Source: Tannerella sp.
GTDB taxonomy: Bacteria > Bacteroidota > Bacteroidia > Bacteroidales > Tannerellaceae
Direction of reading: 5' to 3'
Assembly: GCA_031268395.1 (NCBI GenBank)
Contig: JAIRXI010000284.1
Location: forward strand, 1 to 8,244
DNA: 8,244 nt
Shown here: piece after piece, positions 6,679 through 8,244 of the stretch
Layout: each line of letters starts with the position of its first letter
How positions within the stretch are numbered: the stretch's first letter is position 1
The notes under the pieces: generated by a model
The model's input: only the letters and a program-made list of their open reading frames with translations
Told to the model about the DNA's origin: nothing
Databases searched by the model: none
Made by a program: the position numbers and the translations under genes

Positions 6679-7413
6679 TTATTTCAGGACGTCTTGTTGT
6701 TCGACGTTCTTCAGATTAATTATTACCGGCTTAGGTTTGACTATCCGGACATTTATTTCGTCAAATACGTATTGCGCCGAAGTGATAGTGGAATCAGGCG
6801 GTAGAAGGACGTTCTTCCCCTCCTTCCAAAGCGACATGGCGTCAAGGCGGAGGTTATAGCTGTTGCCTTCGTCGGCCTTGATGTCGGCGCGGTAAAGCAG
6901 GGCTGGTTGTCCGCAGGAAAATTCATCTTCCTCGTGGGTGATGCGGTTAAATTGCGGGTAAAACTCGTTGTAGTCGCCCGCCAGGTTCATTTCTATCCGG
7001 CAGATCCATTCGGAACCGGGATGCACTTCAATTCGTACCCGGAAATACTCCTCCTTGGGCGTTGCTCCCGATACGGCGTCGTTTTCGGCTTGCAGGTTGT
7101 CGCTGAAGACGGTTGTCCAGCATGGGATTGCTACCGGCACATCGGCTTTGCCTTCCCAGTCGCCCCGGCCGCCCCGGTAGGTCACGAAGACCGGTTCCCG
7201 TCGACCGTCCGCCGGACTTTCGAGCCAGATGGCAAATTGAGGCGGTTCGGCATACGTCGACAGATAGATGGCTTCTTTGTTGATGTGGATGTCAAATTCA
7301 ATTTGCACGCGGTTTTTGGTTCGCCAAACGACATAACCGGCAACAATTCCAGCGATTACGACAAGAATTGCCGTCACTGTCATCGCTGTCTTTTTACCTG
7401 AGAATATCGTCAT
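6679..7413 (-). CDS. Membrane-anchored protein resembling DUF2271
   Basis: A 244-residue protein of unknown function. Residues about 10-31 form one hydrophobic helix after two lysines, with no clear signal-peptidase or lipobox site, so it is probably an anchored protein with its bulk outside the cytoplasm. The topology is inferred, because basic residues also follow the helix. The mature part is beta-rich in character. From memory, PQFAIWLE, then GDWEG and AIPCW, then DAVSGATP resemble DUF2271 proteins, but the family's usual WDG motif after the SGAT segment is not seen. The second half (GDYNEFYPQF, CGQPALLYRADI) is unrecognised. It starts 2 bases after the Gfo/Idh stop and ends 8 bases before the aldo/keto reductase, so it belongs to the operon. 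A membrane protein inside a sugar catabolic set is odd; no function is claimed. Confidence 0.75.
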   Translation of the reverse strand: MTIFSGKKTAMTVTAILVVIAGIVAGYVVWRTKNRVQIEFDIHINKEAIYLSTYAEPPQFAIWLESPADGRREPVFVTYRGGRGDWEGKADVPVAIPCWTTVFSDNLQAENDAVSGATPKEEYFRVRIEVHPGSEWICRIEMNLAGDYNEFYPQFNRITHEEDEFSCGQPALLYRADIKADEGNSYNLRLDAMSLWKEGKNVLLPPDSTITSAQYVFDEINVRIVKPKPVIINLKNVEQQDVLK

Positions 7414-7415
7414 GC

Positions 7416-8244
7416 TTATGAATTATGAATTGTGTATCCTTCCCTGTAAAGGCGGTTATCCAGTGCACGCGCTTCGTCGTTTCTCGTAATGGCGCCCGTT
7501 TCATCGTCGATCCTCAAAGCTTTTTTGCCGGAACGGTACGACAGATTGGCAAGGTTAATCATGGAAGCGCTCAGGACACCCTGCTCTATCGGTGCATTGG
7601 TTTTTTTCCGTGTGCGGATGGATTCGATGAAATTTCTGAGATGCGCTTCGTCGGGAAAATATCCGGTTGCCTGATCCAGCAATTCCCAGTCTTTTCCGAA
7701 CACCTGCCAGCCGCCGCCGTGACGTCCGAGAAACATCAAACCCTCGGTACCGTAAATTTCGATACGGGTAGCGTTGTTTCTCCATTCGGGAAATTGTTCG
7801 CTGAAACGGACTTCCTGAGGCGTTTTGTACATATAATCGCCATATTGCGAAGATTCGAGCGATATAGGATATTTATCCATATCGAAAACCACCGTCTGAT
7901 TGTCGGGAATATCGCGTTTATCATTGAATATCACCCGTCCTCCGGCACAGAATACGGCTCTCGGCATCCCCGGATCGCCCAGCGCCATACGCGCCAGGTC
8001 GATGACATGCGAAGCGTCTCCCGCCATGGATGCTCCTCCCGAATACGCCCACCAGTCCATCCAAGCCTTATGGCGCGACACATTGTAGGGAACCGATTCC
8101 GCCGGGCCGAGCCAGCCGTTCCAGTCAAGACCTTCGGGAACCTCGCTGTCCGGTTTCAGAATCCATTCGCGCGTGCCGGGTAACATGCAGTAGGCTTTTA
8201 CGGTAACTATGGCGCCCAACTTGCCTGCGGCGATATACTCTCTT
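7416..8244 (-). CDS. Gfo/Idh/MocA family oxidoreductase (5' partial)
   Basis: 275 C-terminal residues are visible; the frame continues through the window edge (REYIAAGKLGAIVTVKAY), so the TTG at 8219 is not the start. The N-terminal Rossmann NAD(P)-binding domain and the catalytic EKP motif lie outside. The visible part is the alpha/beta C-terminal domain of the family: WWAYSGGASMAGDASHVIDLARMALG corresponds to the conserved segment with a substrate-binding Asp and His, here in GDASHVIDL. A further family-like stretch is RIEIYGTEGLMFLG. The bulky aromatic-rich WMDWWAY insert and the C-terminal tail resemble the Bacteroidetes/Planctomycetes-type secreted or cytosolic Gfo/Idh enzymes; whether this one is exported cannot be judged without the N-terminus. 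Members oxidise or epimerise sugars, including galactose at C1. Next gene is 2 bases downstream. A dehydrogenase step on the operon's sugar is plausible, not shown. Confidence 0.88.
   Translation of the reverse strand, partial: REYIAAGKLGAIVTVKAYCMLPGTREWILKPDSEVPEGLDWNGWLGPAESVPYNVSRHKAWMDWWAYSGGASMAGDASHVIDLARMALGDPGMPRAVFCAGGRVIFNDKRDIPDNQTVVFDMDKYPISLESSQYGDYMYKTPQEVRFSEQFPEWRNNATRIEIYGTEGLMFLGRHGGGWQVFGKDWELLDQATGYFPDEAHLRNFIESIRTRKKTNAPIEQGVLSASMINLANLSYRSGKKALRIDDETGAITRNDEARALDNRLYREGYTIHNS

Noticed and set aside
8217..8219. TTG at 8219 as start of the Gfo/Idh gene
   Set aside because: The frame continues to the window edge with family-like sequence (EYIAAGKLG), so the gene is cut by the window.

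Overview
This 8.2-kb window looks like a Bacteroidetes (probably Bacteroidales) chromosome fragment. The signs are a sigma-70 factor of the type expanded in Bacteroides, with a TAnnTTTG-like -7 promoter element in front of it; mostly weak or absent Shine-Dalgarno sequences; an AT-rich intergenic style; a FucP-type sugar permease; and an AAA ATPase of the DUF4143 type common in gut and anaerobic Bacteroidales. Two genes run off the window edges, one at each end. No stretch over 300 bases lacks a gene. I see no rRNA, tRNA, CRISPR array or insertion sequence.

Layout. Bases 1-1044 (+) hold the C-terminal four fifths or so of a DUF4143-type ATPase. A small convergent gap with a weak hairpin follows. 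On the minus strand at 1108-1674 is a lone ECF-like sigma factor with its own candidate promoter and no anti-sigma partner in view. From 8244 down to 1834 there is one tightly packed minus-strand operon, read in transcription order: Gfo/Idh/MocA oxidoreductase (N-terminus outside the window), a membrane-anchored DUF2271-like protein, an aldo/keto reductase, FucU-type sugar mutarotase, D-galactonate dehydratase (DgoD), an HpaI-type class II 2-keto-3-deoxy-acid aldolase, and a FucP-family sugar/H+ symporter. Gaps are 2, 8, 28, 66, -7 and 19 bases, so cotranscription is likely. The operon promoter must lie upstream of the window.

How the genes could work together (inference). A hexose or 6-deoxyhexose is imported by the FucP-like permease, its anomers are equilibrated by FucU, and C1 is oxidised by the aldo/keto reductase or the Gfo/Idh enzyme to a lactone and then an aldonate. 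DgoD dehydrates the aldonate to a 2-keto-3-deoxy acid. The HpaI-type aldolase would cleave this directly to pyruvate and an aldehyde. No DgoK-like kinase or DgoA-like class I aldolase is present, so the route looks non-phosphorylative. The dehydratase points to D-galactonate, while the permease and mutarotase point to fucose-like sugars. That mismatch is the most interesting biochemical question here. The most unusual DNA-level feature is a 24-bp direct repeat, 51 bp apart, in the fucU-dgoD gap; it contains the fucU stop codon in one copy and the dgoD start codon in the other.
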